Shown here: positions 47,900 to 57,192 of the stretch, piece by piece
Position numbering within the stretch: position 1 is the stretch's first letter
Layout of the letters: each line of letters opens with the position of its first letter
Source: Sva-07 sp963698565
Lineage (GTDB): Bacteria; Actinomycetota; Acidimicrobiia; Acidimicrobiales; Ilumatobacteraceae
Assembly: GCA_963698565.1 (NCBI GenBank)
Contig: CAVORH010000039.1
Coordinates: 186,001-250,000 of the forward strand
Length of the DNA stretch: 64,000 nt
Reading direction: 5' to 3'
Notes under the pieces: generated by a model
The model's input: the letters and a program-made list of their open reading frames with translations, nothing else
Told to the model about the DNA's origin: nothing
Database searches by the model: none
Made by a program: the position numbers and the translations under genes

Positions 47900-48083
47900 G
47901 TGGCGGACGGCTCGGCCGGACGCAGCGGCGGCGAGACAGGCGGCGAAGCAGGGGGTGTGAACAGCGGATCCATGGGGATCATGCTGGGTTCGTCGGGTCA
48001 GAGGAAGGTGAGAGTGAGGTGATCGATCGTCAAGAGTCCGCCCGGCCCGACGGCCCACCCCTGCGACGTGGAAGGCTGGCGCC

Positions 48084-48884
48084 GTGGGGGAACACGACGA
48101 CTACACCGAGATCGACTACACCGAGATCGACAGCGCGGGACACGGTCACGTCGGCGTGATCACGATCGACCGGCCCGAGGCGCGCAATGCCCTGACCTTC
48201 ACCACCTATGCCGAGTTGGCCGACGCGGTCGAGACGACCACGGCGCGCTGCCTGGTGATCACCGGCCGAGATCCGGCGTTCTGCTCCGGTGACGACGTCA
48301 AGCAGGTGATGGTCGCTGCGAACAGCGAGTTGAGCAGCGCCGATCGCACGCCACGGCTCACCCCGGCCGCCGGCGTGCTCCTGCGCACCGACGTGCCGAT
48401 CGTGGCGGCGGTGAACGGCGCGGCCGTCGGCTGGGGCATGGAGCTGGCGCTGATGGCCGACATCCGCATCGCCTCCGAGCACGCCCGCTTCGGCGAGCTG
48501 TTCGTCAAACGCGGTCTCTGCTGCGACGTGGCCGGTCTCGCCCGCCTCGTCGAGCTCGTCGGTCGCGAGCACGCTGCCGAGCTGCTCTACACCGGCCGGA
48601 TCATCGATGCCGCCGAAGCGCGCGACCTGCGGCTGGTGTCCCGCGTCGTGCCCCACGGCGACCTGCTCCCCACGGCCCTCGAGGTGGCGACGACGATCGC
48701 CGACAACCCACCGCTCGCCGTGCAGGCACTCAAGCGGGGCCTCCGCGAGGCGCTCGATCCCGACTGGGACGAGCTGGGCCGCTGGGTCGGTTCCACGCTC
48801 GGCGAGCTGTTCCGCACCGCCGACCATCGCGAGGGAGTACAGGCGTTCCTCGAGAAGCGACCCCCGAACTACACCGGCGCCTGA
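48084..48884 (+). CDS. Enoyl-CoA hydratase/isomerase family protein
   Basis: 266 aa crotonase-fold enzyme. VITIDRPEARNALTF starts the fold, AFCSGDDVKQV forms the first oxyanion-hole region, and AAVNGAAVGWGMELALMADIRIAS the second. Catalytic-type Glu positions lie around FGELFVKRGL. The GTG start is followed by a tandem duplicated YTEID. It is 17 bp upstream of an SDR gene, so likely co-transcribed and part of an acyl-CoA degradation route. Substrate is not predictable. Confidence 0.9.
   Translation: MGEHDDYTEIDYTEIDSAGHGHVGVITIDRPEARNALTFTTYAELADAVETTTARCLVITGRDPAFCSGDDVKQVMVAANSELSSADRTPRLTPAAGVLLRTDVPIVAAVNGAAVGWGMELALMADIRIASEHARFGELFVKRGLCCDVAGLARLVELVGREHAAELLYTGRIIDAAEARDLRLVSRVVPHGDLLPTALEVATTIADNPPLAVQALKRGLREALDPDWDELGRWVGSTLGELFRTADHREGVQAFLEKRPPNYTGA
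48099..48128 (+). repeat. In-frame 15-bp duplication (GACTACACCGAGATC twice)
   Basis: Exact tandem duplication that duplicates YTEID in the N-terminus of the enoyl-CoA hydratase, outside the catalytic fold. Probably a recent slippage event. Confidence 0.85.
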
Positions 48885-48901
48885 GGAGACTGGGGAACGA
48901 C

Positions 48902-49726
48902 ATGAAGGACCTGCGCGGCACCACCGCCATCATCACCGGCGCATCGCGAGGCATCGGTGTCCACATCGCGACAGCACTGGCCGACGAGGGGGTGAACCTG
49001 TCGCTCGCCGCCCGCTCGGAGGACGAACTCGAAGGGGTACGTCAGCAGATGGAGGCGCTCGGCGTTCGAGCGATCGCCACCGTGTGCGACGTCGCTGACG
49101 CGAAGGATCGTGCCACCCTGATCGCCCGGACCGAGGCGGAGCTGGGCCCGGTCGACATCCTCGTCAACAATGCGGGTATCGAGCGGATCAGCCGATTCGA
49201 GACCGCACCCGAGACCGACTTCACCGAGACGCTGGCGATCAACCTCGAGGCACCGATCCTGCTGACGCGCGCCGTCGTGCCCGGCATGCTCGAGCGCAAG
49301 CGCGGCCACGTCGTGAACATCGCCTCGGGCGCCGGCAAGGTCGGCGTGGCCTACGGCACCTCGTACTGCGCCAGCAAGCACGGCCTGGTCGGCTTCACCA
49401 ACGCACTTCGAGCCGAGTACGAACGGTCGCCGGTCGGTTTCTCGGTGGTGTGCCCGGGGTTCGTCACCGACACCGGGATGTACGACCGCTGGGAGCAGCA
49501 GGGGGTGCATGCACCTCGGATCGCCGGCAGCTCGACGCCGGAGAAGGTCGCCGCCGTCACCGTCGACTGCATCCGGAGGAACCGGTCGGAGGTCCTCGTG
49601 AACACGCCACCGGTCCGTCCGCTCGTGGTGATCGCCAACATGTTCCCGAAGCTCACGCCGTTCCTGCTCCGCCGCTTCGGGTACACGAAGTCGTTCGAGC
49701 AGGTGATCGCAGCCGGCATCGAGTGA
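48902..49726 (+). CDS. Short-chain dehydrogenase/reductase (SDR)
   Basis: 274 aa NAD(P)-dependent oxidoreductase. The cofactor motif TGASRGIG is at residues 13-20, NNAG follows in the fourth strand, and the catalytic Ser-Tyr-Lys are in NIASGAGKVGVAYGTSYCASKHG (YxxxK as YCASK). PGFVTDTGMYD caps the substrate loop. About 40 residues at the C-terminus are basic and hydrophobic and may touch the membrane. It pairs with the preceding enoyl-CoA hydratase, consistent with oxidation of a hydroxyacyl intermediate. Confidence 0.9.
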   Translation: MKDLRGTTAIITGASRGIGVHIATALADEGVNLSLAARSEDELEGVRQQMEALGVRAIATVCDVADAKDRATLIARTEAELGPVDILVNNAGIERISRFETAPETDFTETLAINLEAPILLTRAVVPGMLERKRGHVVNIASGAGKVGVAYGTSYCASKHGLVGFTNALRAEYERSPVGFSVVCPGFVTDTGMYDRWEQQGVHAPRIAGSSTPEKVAAVTVDCIRRNRSEVLVNTPPVRPLVVIANMFPKLTPFLLRRFGYTKSFEQVIAAGIE

Positions 49727-49761
49727 GGCGACCCCGGGACCGCAGTGGCGTCGGGAGGGGT

Positions 49762-51398
49762 TCAGAGGGCGACGCCGCCGTAGTGGATGCCGGTCAGGTG
49801 TGCCATCTCGCGATCGAAGGTGGTGAGGTCGTCGACGTCGAACTGGTCGAGCCGGTCGTGACCGCACGCACGGGCCAGCACGGCCATCAGGTGCACCGTC
49901 GAGGTGAGGAACTGTTCGAGGCGCCGGGCGGACTCGTCGACCACCAGGCGTGATCGCAGGCCCGGCTTCTGGGTGGCGATGCCGACCGGACAGTTGTCGG
50001 TGTTGCACGCACGCATGCCGAGGCAGCCGATCGCCTGGATCGCCGAGTTGCCGATCGCGACCGCGTCGGCGCCGAGGGCGAGCGCCTTCGCGAAGTCGGC
50101 GGGCGTGCGGAGCCCACCGGTGATCACGAGCGTGATGTCGCTGCGCCCGAGCTGGTCGAGGTGGCGGCGCGCCCGGGCCAGCGCGGGGATCGTGGGAACC
50201 GAGATGTTGTCGCGGAACAGCAGCGGCGCGGCGCCGGTGCCACCGCCACGCCCGTCGAGGATGATGTAGTCGACCCCGATGGCGAGGGCGGCGTCGATGT
50301 CACGCTCGACGTGCTGGGCCGAGAGCTTCACGCCGATCGGGATGCCACCGCTGGCCGCGCGGACGTCGCGGGCAACGGCGGCGAAGTCGTCGACGGTGGT
50401 CAGATCGGGGAACGTGGCGGGCGACACCGCGTCCTCCCCCTCGGCGAGGCCGCGCACCTCGGCGATCTTCGCGGTCACCTTCGTGCCGGGGAGATGCCCT
50501 CCGGTGCCGGTCTTCGCGCCCTGGCCGAGCTTGAAGTGGAACGCCTGCACGTCGCGGACCTTGTCGAGCGACCAGCCGAACTTGCCGGAGGCGAGTTCGT
50601 AGAGGTAGCGGCTGTTGGCTGCCTGCTCGTCGGGGAGCATGCCGCCCTCGCCCGAACAGATCCCGGTGCCGGCGAGTTCGGCGCCCTTCGCCAGCGCCAC
50701 CTTGGCCTCCTCCGACAGGGCGCCGAAGCTCATGTCGGTGACGAAGAGCGGAATGTCGAGCCGCAGCGGCTTCTCGGCGTTCGGGCCGATCACCGTGGCG
50801 GTGTCGACGTCGGCGTCGTCGAGCTTCGGCTTGGTGGCGAGTTGCGCGGTCACGAACTGGATCGAGTCCCACGTCGGGAGCTGGTCGCGGGGCACGCCCA
50901 TCGCGGCCATCGGTCCGTGGCTACCGGTGCTCCCGGTGGCCATGGCGTGGATCTCGCCGACGAACGGTTCCTCGGGTGCGCCGTGCGGATCGGCGAACTC
51001 GCCGAGATACACGCTGCGGTCGTACGGCTGCGGGTTGTCGGTCTCCCACTGTTCGATCTCGTCGAGGTCGACGAACAGCTGACCGTCGTCGACCCACGAG
51101 GTGAAGCGGTGCAGGGCCTCGTCGTTGTTGTACGCCGAGATGCCGGTGTCCCGGCGGTAGTCCCAGCCGTGCACGCCACAGATCAGGTCCGGCCCGGACA
51201 CGTGACCGTCGGCGAGCTTGACGCCACGGTGCAGGCATCGTCCGTAGAGGACGGAGTGCTGGGCGGCGTGATCCCCGAGTCGCCCGGATCATCGCCGTCG
51301 TCCCAGCGGAGCACCACCAGGTCCACGGTCGACACCAGCACACCGGTCGGTGTGTCGAGGTCGAGGTCGTTCCAGTCGGCGATCGGATGTGGGCGCAT
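49762..51398 (-). CDS. Rieske-glutamate synthase-like FMN protein, apparently frameshifted
   Basis: About 545 aa if joined. The N-terminus is a Rieske-type [2Fe-2S] domain (YGRCLHRGVKLADGH and CGVHGWDYRRDTG). The rest is the FMN-binding glutamate-synthase-like barrel with VTDMSFGALSEEAKVALAKG, SGEGGMLPDEQ, QGAKTGTGGHLPG and DGRGGGTGAAPLLF, and a cysteine cluster MRACNTDNCPVGIA. No glutaminase domain is present, so ammonia or another donor is used, or the reaction differs. The frame changes near 51265-51290 between the first 40 residues and the Rieske motif. ATG 51398 is supported by AGGAG 6 nt upstream. Confidence 0.85.
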
Positions 51399-51464
51399 GA
51401 GGTCTCCTGGCGTGTCGGGGTTGCGTCGGTGGTGTCGGGTCGACGGGGTCAGGTCGACTCGGGA

Positions 51465-52214
51465 CTACCCCGATCGGAGCTGGGTGATGCCTGCGAGGAG
51501 GAACTCGATGGCGCGTCCGAGAGGATCGGTGGCGGCGTCGAGTTCGCCGTAGCCGAGCACGGCACCGAACGGGGCGTTCCAGTAGTCGGCCGAGCCCGGC
51601 CGGGCGGCGTCCCACGGCCCGACGTAGAGGTACGGTTCGTCGCTGAACCCGTCGCCGGCGGCGGCGCCGAGGTTGCAGCGCACCCCGGGCCGGGCCGCGA
51701 GGTCGATGCCGTAGTCGAAGTGCTCCGGCCAGAGCCGACCGACCGACGCCTGCGGGTCGGGGACCGAGGCGACGATCTCGTCGATCGCCCGCTGGCCGAT
51801 CAGGTACCACTCCCCCAGCAGCTGCGCCGACAGGCCGTCGAGGATCAGCATCTCGGTGGGGTCGCCGAGCGGCGGCGTGTCGTTGCCGACCCGGAAGCCG
51901 GGGTCGGGCTCGAAGCCGATGAAACTGCACAGCTCCGCGATCGAGCTGGCCGCGACGGTGACGACCTCGGTGCTGGCGGTCAGTCCACCCACGTCGTCGC
52001 CGATCACCCGCTCGACGAACAGCGAACCGCCGACCAGCCGGACCCGTTCGCGCTGTTCACCGGCGGGCGGCGTGCCGAAGCCGCCCGGGAGCGGGGTCAG
52101 GTCGAAGAGGCCGTCGTGGCGGAATCGGCTCTGACCGAGCACGTGGGTCGCGATGCGTCGGAGCGTCGTTCGCTGCGCGGCCCAGTCGTCGGGCAGCGGA
52201 TGCAGGTTCCCCAT
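51465..52214 (-). CDS. Conserved hypothetical protein
   Basis: 249 aa soluble protein without signal peptide or membrane segment. It begins HPLPDDWAAQRTTLRRIATHVLGQ and contains EHFDYGIDL and VGPWDAARPG, phrases that look like an intact globular domain of a conserved family I cannot name. It is upstream of the Rieske/GltS-like gene by 66 bp on the same strand, with its own start. Codon use matches its neighbours, so it is a real gene. Confidence 0.75.
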   Translation of the reverse strand: MGNLHPLPDDWAAQRTTLRRIATHVLGQSRFRHDGLFDLTPLPGGFGTPPAGEQRERVRLVGGSLFVERVIGDDVGGLTASTEVVTVAASSIAELCSFIGFEPDPGFRVGNDTPPLGDPTEMLILDGLSAQLLGEWYLIGQRAIDEIVASVPDPQASVGRLWPEHFDYGIDLAARPGVRCNLGAAAGDGFSDEPYLYVGPWDAARPGSADYWNAPFGAVLGYGELDAATDPLGRAIEFLLAGITQLRSG

Positions 52215-52305
52215 GGCAGGAGTCTCGCGCCGTACCGTCGATCGGACCCCGGTGCGCTCCAGGTTTCTCGAATGGTCACTCGATCCGCGTCGATCGAGCG
52301 GCCGG

Positions 52306-52971
52306 TCAACTCGCGCGCGGTTTGCGCACGCCGGACTCCTCGGCGATGCGCTTCTTGCTGGCAGCGAACGAGCAGATCGGGCAGGCGGTGAGGTCGTGGC
52401 GCTGCGCGGGGCAGTAGTCGCGTCCGAACCAGATCATCTGGAGGTGCCGGTCGTTCCAGGTGTCGCGAGGAAAGACCGCTTTGAGGTCCTTCTCGGTGCG
52501 CTCGACGTTGGAGCCGTTGGACAGGCCCCAGCGGGCGGCGAGGCGGTGGATGTGCGTGTCGACCGGGAACGCGGGCACACCGAACGCATGCGACATCACG
52601 ACGCTGGCGGTCTTGTGGCCGACCCCGGCGAGCGACTCGAGGAAGTCCCAGTCGCCGATCACCTCGCCGCCGGCGTCGACGATCTGGTTGGCGGCGGTCC
52701 ACAGGTTCCTCGCCTTGGTGGGAGCGAGGCCGACCTCACGGATCAACTCCAGGATCTGGTCGGGGTCGAGCGCCGCCATCTTCTCGGGGGTGTCGGCCAC
52801 GGCGAACAGGCCCGGAGTGATCTGGTTGACCTTCTTGTCGGTGGTCTGCGCCGAGAGCGCCACGGCCACGAGCAGCGTGTAGGCGTCGGTGTGGTCGAGC
52901 GGCATCGGCGGATCGGGGTACAGGTCGTCGAGGATCTCCCCGATCCGGTCGGCTTTCTCCTGGCGTCGCAT
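52306..52971 (-). CDS. nth: Endonuclease III, with altered iron-sulfur loop
   Basis: 221 aa DNA glycosylase/AP lyase for oxidised pyrimidines. The helix-hairpin-helix motif LAGVGHKTASVV includes the catalytic Lys, and FPVDTHIHRLA has the catalytic Asp. The C-terminal iron-sulfur loop reads YCPAQRHDLTACPIC. Only three cysteines remain, and Leu sits where the second of the four ligands (C-x6-C) is expected. The cluster may be absent or use another ligand. TACCGT 8 nt upstream supports a leaderless start. Confidence 0.9.
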   Translation of the reverse strand: MRRQEKADRIGEILDDLYPDPPMPLDHTDAYTLLVAVALSAQTTDKKVNQITPGLFAVADTPEKMAALDPDQILELIREVGLAPTKARNLWTAANQIVDAGGEVIGDWDFLESLAGVGHKTASVVMSHAFGVPAFPVDTHIHRLAARWGLSNGSNVERTEKDLKAVFPRDTWNDRHLQMIWFGRDYCPAQRHDLTACPICSFAASKKRIAEESGVRKPRAS

Positions 52972-52979
52972 CGGATCCG

Positions 52980-52985
52980 ACGGTA
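52980..52985 (-). promoter_or_regulatory. Putative -10 element of nth (TACCGT), leaderless
   Basis: TACCGT on the minus strand, 8 nt before the nth ATG, identical to the box before the monooxygenase gene. Confidence 0.45.
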
Positions 52986-53011
52986 CCGGTCGCTGCGCCG
53001 CCCGCGACGCG

Positions 53012-53383
53012 TCACGTGGCGGCGATCGACAACCATTCGTCGTCGGTCCAGTGCCGGCGCAACTCGGTGCTGACGAAGTCGGCGGTCCAGCGGACCATGT
53101 CGATCCACGGCAGATCCGCGGAGGCGATCTCGGTGTAGGCCATCCCGTCGAGGAGCAGGGCAGCGTCGTCGATCCCGAGCGTCACGTCGGCCGACTCGTT
53201 CGACCCCTGGCCGGTGTCGTCGACCCCGAGCGTGATGCCGAGACGGGCCTCCACCTCCATCAGCCGGCCGACGTCCCAGCGACTCGGATCGCCCGACATC
53301 GCCTGGTCGGTCATGATCCCGAGGATCTGCGCGAGCGCCATCCGGGCATCGGCCTCCAGTTCGAACTCGCGGGGAAGACGCAC
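53012..53383 (-). CDS. Hypothetical acidic protein
   Basis: 123 aa, acidic and mostly helical, no membrane segment. It starts with GTG, a GGGAGA purine stretch lying upstream. I recognise no family. It is divergent from the formate dehydrogenase gene by 94 bp and points toward nth. Its codon use fits the genome. Confidence 0.65.
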   Translation of the reverse strand: MRLPREFELEADARMALAQILGIMTDQAMSGDPSRWDVGRLMEVEARLGITLGVDDTGQGSNESADVTLGIDDAALLLDGMAYTEIASADLPWIDMVRWTADFVSTELRRHWTDDEWLSIAAT

Positions 53384-53465
53384 ACTTCATTCTCCCATCG
53401 CTTGCCGCCCGTGGCCTGTTCGAGCCCCGTCTTGCTGCTCCGCCGACGCCGACACCCCGTCGCGT

Positions 53466-53471
53466 TAGTGT
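53466..53471 (+). promoter_or_regulatory. Putative -10 element of the formate dehydrogenase operon (TAGTGT)
   Basis: TAGTGT is 6 nt before the ATG, with no ribosome site, so the mRNA is probably leaderless. The same hexamer precedes the receptor operon and the minus-strand fdhD operon. Confidence 0.55.
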
Positions 53472-53477
53472 CGGGAC

Positions 53478-55442
53478 ATGGCTGCGCCCGGAGCACGGCG
53501 ACATCGGTACCGCCCTCTCGACCGATTGACCCGACCGTTGGTCCGCGACGGCGGCACACTGCGTCCCGCGACCTGGGACGAGGCGCTCGATCGTGCGACG
53601 ACCGGGTTCCGCACGGCGCTGGAGCGGAACGACGGTTCGGGAATCGGCGTCTTCTCGTGCTCGAAGTCGACGAACGAGATGAACTTCATCGCCCAGAAGC
53701 TCGCCCGTGTCGCCTTCGCCACGAACGACATCGACAGCTGCAACCGCACTTGACACGCCCCGTCGGTGGTCGGTCTGGCCACGGTCTTCGGCGCCGGAGG
53801 GGGGACGTCGTCGTACGCGGAGGTGCAAGCTGCCGACGTGATCGTGATGTGGGGTTCGAACGCCCGCAACGCCCACCCGATCTACTTCCACCACGTGCTG
53901 CGGGCCGTGCGCGGTGGCGCCAGGCTGTTCGTCGTCGACCCCCGCCGGACCGAGACCGCACAGTTCGCCGACCGTTGGCTCGGTCTCGAGGTGGGGACGG
54001 ACATCGCGCTGTCGAACACGATCGCGCGGGAGATCATCCGAGCCGGCCTGGTCCACCGCGACTTCGTCGAGCGGGCCACCTCGGGCTTCGACGAGTACGC
54101 CGCGGCGGTCGAGCCCTGGACGCTCGAACGGGGCAGCGAGGTCACCGGCGTCCCACCCGACGCGATCCGCGAGCTCGCCCATGCCTACGCCACCGCCCGC
54201 GCCGCGCAGTTGTGTTGGACGCTCGGGATCACCGAACACCACAACGGTGTCGACAACGTCCTGTCGCTGTGCAACCTCGCGCTGCTCGCCGGCCAGGTCG
54301 GCCGGTACGGCGCCGGGCTGTCGCCGCTGCGTGGGCAGAACAACGTGCAGGGCGGCGGTGACATGGGAGCGCTGCCCGACCGACTGCCCGGATTCCAGCG
54401 CGTCGACGACGACGTCGCCCGGGCGACATTCGAGGCCGAGTGGGGCGCCACCGTGCCGGCGACACCCGGACGAAACCTCACCCAGATGTTCGACGCGATG
54501 GAGCACGGCAGCCTCCGTTCGCTGCTCGTGGTCGGCGAGAACCCGGCGCAGTCCGAGGCCGATGTGAGCCGGGCGGTCGAACTGCTCAGCGGGCTCGACC
54601 ATCTGGTGGTGCTCGACATCCACCGCACCGGCACGGCCGAACTCGCCGACGTCGTGCTCCCCGGCTCGGCGTCGTGGTGCGAGTCCGACGGGACGGTCAC
54701 GAACTCCGAGCGTCGCGTGCAGCGGGTGCGCAAGGCCCTCGATCCGCCCGGGGACGCCCGCGACGACATCGACATCCTCGTCGAACTCGCCCGTCGGCTC
54801 GGTCACGACTGGACCTACGACTCCCACGAGGACGTCTGGGACGAGGTGCGCCGGCTCTCACCGATGCACGCCGGCATGTCGTGGGCACGGCTCGAGGCGA
54901 CCGGCGGCCTGCAGTGGCCGTGCCCGTCCGAGGACTCGATCGAGCCCCCCTTCCTGCACGGCCGCCTGTGGGCCGACGACCCGGCCGCCCGCGGCCGTCG
55001 CGCTCCGTTCAGCGTGGTCGCCCACGAACCGCCGGCCGAGGCGGTCACCGCCGAGTTCCCGCTGCGGTTGACCACCGGACGCCGACTCGACTCCTACAAC
55101 ACCGGGGTGCAGTCCGGCGGCTACCGGAGCCCCAACCGACGCGGGGAGACCGTCGACGTCTCTCCCGCCGACGCCCGATCGCTGGACCTGTCCGAGGGCG
55201 AGTTCGTCCGGGTGACCTCGCCACGCGGGACGGTGGAGGCACCGGTACGGATCGACCGCGGGTTGCGCGCCGGCCTCGTGTTCATGACCTTCCACTTCCC
55301 CGACGAGGTCGACGTGAACCGCCTGACCATCGACGCCACCGACCCGAAGTCGGGCACCGCGGAGTTCAAGGCGGCCGCGGTCCGCATCGAGAAGATCGAG
55401 ACGGCCGATCATCCGACGACCGAGCGGACGGTCACGTCGTGA
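53478..55442 (+). CDS. fdhF: Selenocysteine-containing formate dehydrogenase, molybdopterin catalytic part
   Basis: 654 aa read through an in-frame TGA at 53751-53753. The context DIDSCNRT-U-HAPSVVGLAT matches FdhF-type enzymes, where Sec (or Cys) binds Mo/W and is followed by the catalytic His. Sec is residue 92. Downstream the same frame stays open and conserved: VMWGSNARNAHP, VVDPRRTETAQFAD, LRGQNNVQGGGDMGALPD, VVLPGSASWCESDGTVTNSE, and a C-terminal MoCo-dinucleotide domain ending near KSGTAEFKAAAVR. The N-terminal [4Fe-4S] motif of ordinary FdhF is absent here and is found instead in the protein at 57189-58124. A SECIS-like hairpin follows the TGA. It oxidises formate to CO2, or the reverse. 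Confidence 0.9.
53751..53790 (+). promoter_or_regulatory. UGA selenocysteine codon with bacterial SECIS hairpin
   Basis: TGA at 53751-53753. A stem GTGGTC/GGCCAC (53766-53771, 53777-53782) closes a GGTCT loop. Exactly 18 nt separate TGA from GGTC, the spacing I recall for E. coli fdhF, whose sequence also starts TGACACG and shares TCGGT and GGTCTG. The loop G and U bases are those recognised by SelB. No selA, selB, selC or selD gene is visible in this window. Confidence 0.85.
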
Positions 55443-55470
55443 GCCGTCGAGCACGCTCGGGGCCGAGCCG

Positions 55471-57192
55471 ATGGAACTGACCGTTCGCGGCATCGCGCCG
55501 ACCGACGACGAACGCGCGGCGATCGAATCGGTGCTCGGCGGGCCGCCCGCGCCGAGCGACCACGAGCACCGAGGAGGACACGCCCTGCGGTCGCGTCGGC
55601 ACCTGCTGCTCCCGACGCTCCATGCGGTGAACGATCGGGTCGGTTGGATCAGCCAGCGCGCCATCGACCACGTCGCCGAGCGACTCGACGTCTCACCCGC
55701 CGAGATCTTCGGCGTCGCCACGTTCTACGGCCTCTTCTCCACGGCCGAGCGGTCGGGTCGCCAGGTGCACGTGTGCGTCGATCTCGCCTGCCGCGCGGCC
55801 GGGGGCTGTCGCGACGCCGACCTGCCCTCCGGGACGCACCCGTCGCCGTGTCTCGGGCTCTGCGAGCAGGCGCCGGCCGCGCTGGTGGTCGAGCCGGGCG
55901 ACCCCGTCCGGCGCACCACCGTCGGCGGTCTCGACCTCCCGGCGGTCGAGGGGCTCGCCGCCGGCGGCCCGATCGAGCCGAGGTCGACCCGCACACTGGC
56001 CTCGGTGCCGCAGGCCGGCGACGGGGACCTGGTGCTGCTCGCTCGCGCCGATGGGACCGACCCGTTGAACCTCGACGCATACGTGGAACGCGGCGGCCTG
56101 CAGGCGCTCGCCCGCGCCCGCGAGATCGGCCCCGCGGGCGTGATCGCACTCGTCGAGGCCGCCGGGCTGATCGGCCGGGGCGGCGCCGGGTTCCCCACGG
56201 CGAGGAAGTGGGAGGCGGTGCGGGCACAGGCCGCCACACCGCACCACCTCGTGTGCAACGCCGACGAGTCGGAGCCCGGCACGTTCAAGGACCGGCATCT
56301 CATCGAGCACGACCCGTTCGGGCTGCTCGAGTCGATGTGCATCGCGGCGCTCGCCACCGGTGGTGAGCACGGATGGATCTACCTGCGCGGCGAGTACCCG
56401 GAGGCCGAGGCGATCCTGCTCGACGCGATCCAGCGGTTCCGTGATCACGGGGTGCTGGGCGAGGAGTTCGACATCGAACTCCGACGAGGCGCGGGCGCCT
56501 ACATCTGCGGCGAGGAGACCGCGATCTTCAACTCGATCGAAGGGCACCGCGGCGAGCCGCGCAACAAACCGCCGTACCCGTTCGAGGCCGGCCTGTTCGG
56601 GCTTCCGACCGTGGTCAACAACGTCGAGACGCTGATGAACGTGCCGTCGATCGTGCTCGGTCGGCCAGCAGCGAACCGCCGGGTGTTCTGTCTCTCGGGC
56701 GCCATCGCCGTCCCGGGCGTCTACGAGGTCGAGCTGGGGCTGACACTCGGCGAGCTGATCGAACTCGCCGGCGGGCTGCGCCCGGGGAGCGAACTGCAGG
56801 CCGTGCTGCTCGGCGGCGCGGCAGGCCGCTACGTCGGGCCGGACCGGCTGGACCTCGTGCTCGACCACGAGCCGGTACGCGCGGCGGGGCTCACGCTGGG
56901 GTCCGGCGTGGTGATGGTGCTCGACCGCTCCGTCGACCTGGTCGATCAGCTCCGCCGGATCGCGGCGTTCTTCCGCGACGAGTCGTGCGGCCAGTGCGTG
57001 CCGTGCCGGGTGGGCACCGTCCGCCAGGACGAGGTGCTCGCCCGGCTGGCCGACGGCGAGCGCAGCGGACAGTTCGAACTGCTCGCCGACATCGGGCGGG
57101 CGATGGCCGACGCGTCGATCTGCGGGCTCGGCCAGACCGCTCACCATGCGATCGAGTCGGCCGTCGTCGACCTGGGGGTGTTCCGACCGTGA
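55471..57192 (+). CDS. NAD-linked formate dehydrogenase diaphorase subunit (NuoE-NuoF fusion)
   Basis: 573 aa. Residues 1-170 are NuoE-like, a thioredoxin-fold [2Fe-2S] domain with HVCVDLACRAAG and PCLGLCEQAPAAL. Residues about 185-570 are NuoF-like: GRGGAGFPTARKWEAV for NADH/FMN, GAGAYICGEETA, and the [4Fe-4S] ligands CGQCVPCRVGT. It would pass electrons from formate to NAD+ through FMN. It lies 28 bp after the catalytic gene, and its stop overlaps the next gene (GTGA). Such fusions occur in soluble NAD-dependent formate dehydrogenases and hydrogenases. Confidence 0.92.
   Translation: MELTVRGIAPTDDERAAIESVLGGPPAPSDHEHRGGHALRSRRHLLLPTLHAVNDRVGWISQRAIDHVAERLDVSPAEIFGVATFYGLFSTAERSGRQVHVCVDLACRAAGGCRDADLPSGTHPSPCLGLCEQAPAALVVEPGDPVRRTTVGGLDLPAVEGLAAGGPIEPRSTRTLASVPQAGDGDLVLLARADGTDPLNLDAYVERGGLQALARAREIGPAGVIALVEAAGLIGRGGAGFPTARKWEAVRAQAATPHHLVCNADESEPGTFKDRHLIEHDPFGLLESMCIAALATGGEHGWIYLRGEYPEAEAILLDAIQRFRDHGVLGEEFDIELRRGAGAYICGEETAIFNSIEGHRGEPRNKPPYPFEAGLFGLPTVVNNVETLMNVPSIVLGRPAANRRVFCLSGAIAVPGVYEVELGLTLGELIELAGGLRPGSELQAVLLGGAAGRYVGPDRLDLVLDHEPVRAAGLTLGSGVVMVLDRSVDLVDQLRRIAAFFRDESCGQCVPCRVGTVRQDEVLARLADGERSGQFELLADIGRAMADASICGLGQTAHHAIESAVVDLGVFRP

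Noticed and set aside
47422..47982. Separate gene starting MIPMDPLFTPP upstream of the protease
   Set aside because: After about 35 residues it becomes an Arg/Ser-rich shadow of the HtrA frame. Its start may be the true HtrA N-terminus, so it is noted there rather than as a gene.
53751..53753. TGA as a true stop splitting formate dehydrogenase into two genes
   Set aside because: Both sides are in the same frame, the residue is the known Sec position and a SECIS hairpin follows. A downstream GTG start would lack the active-site residue.
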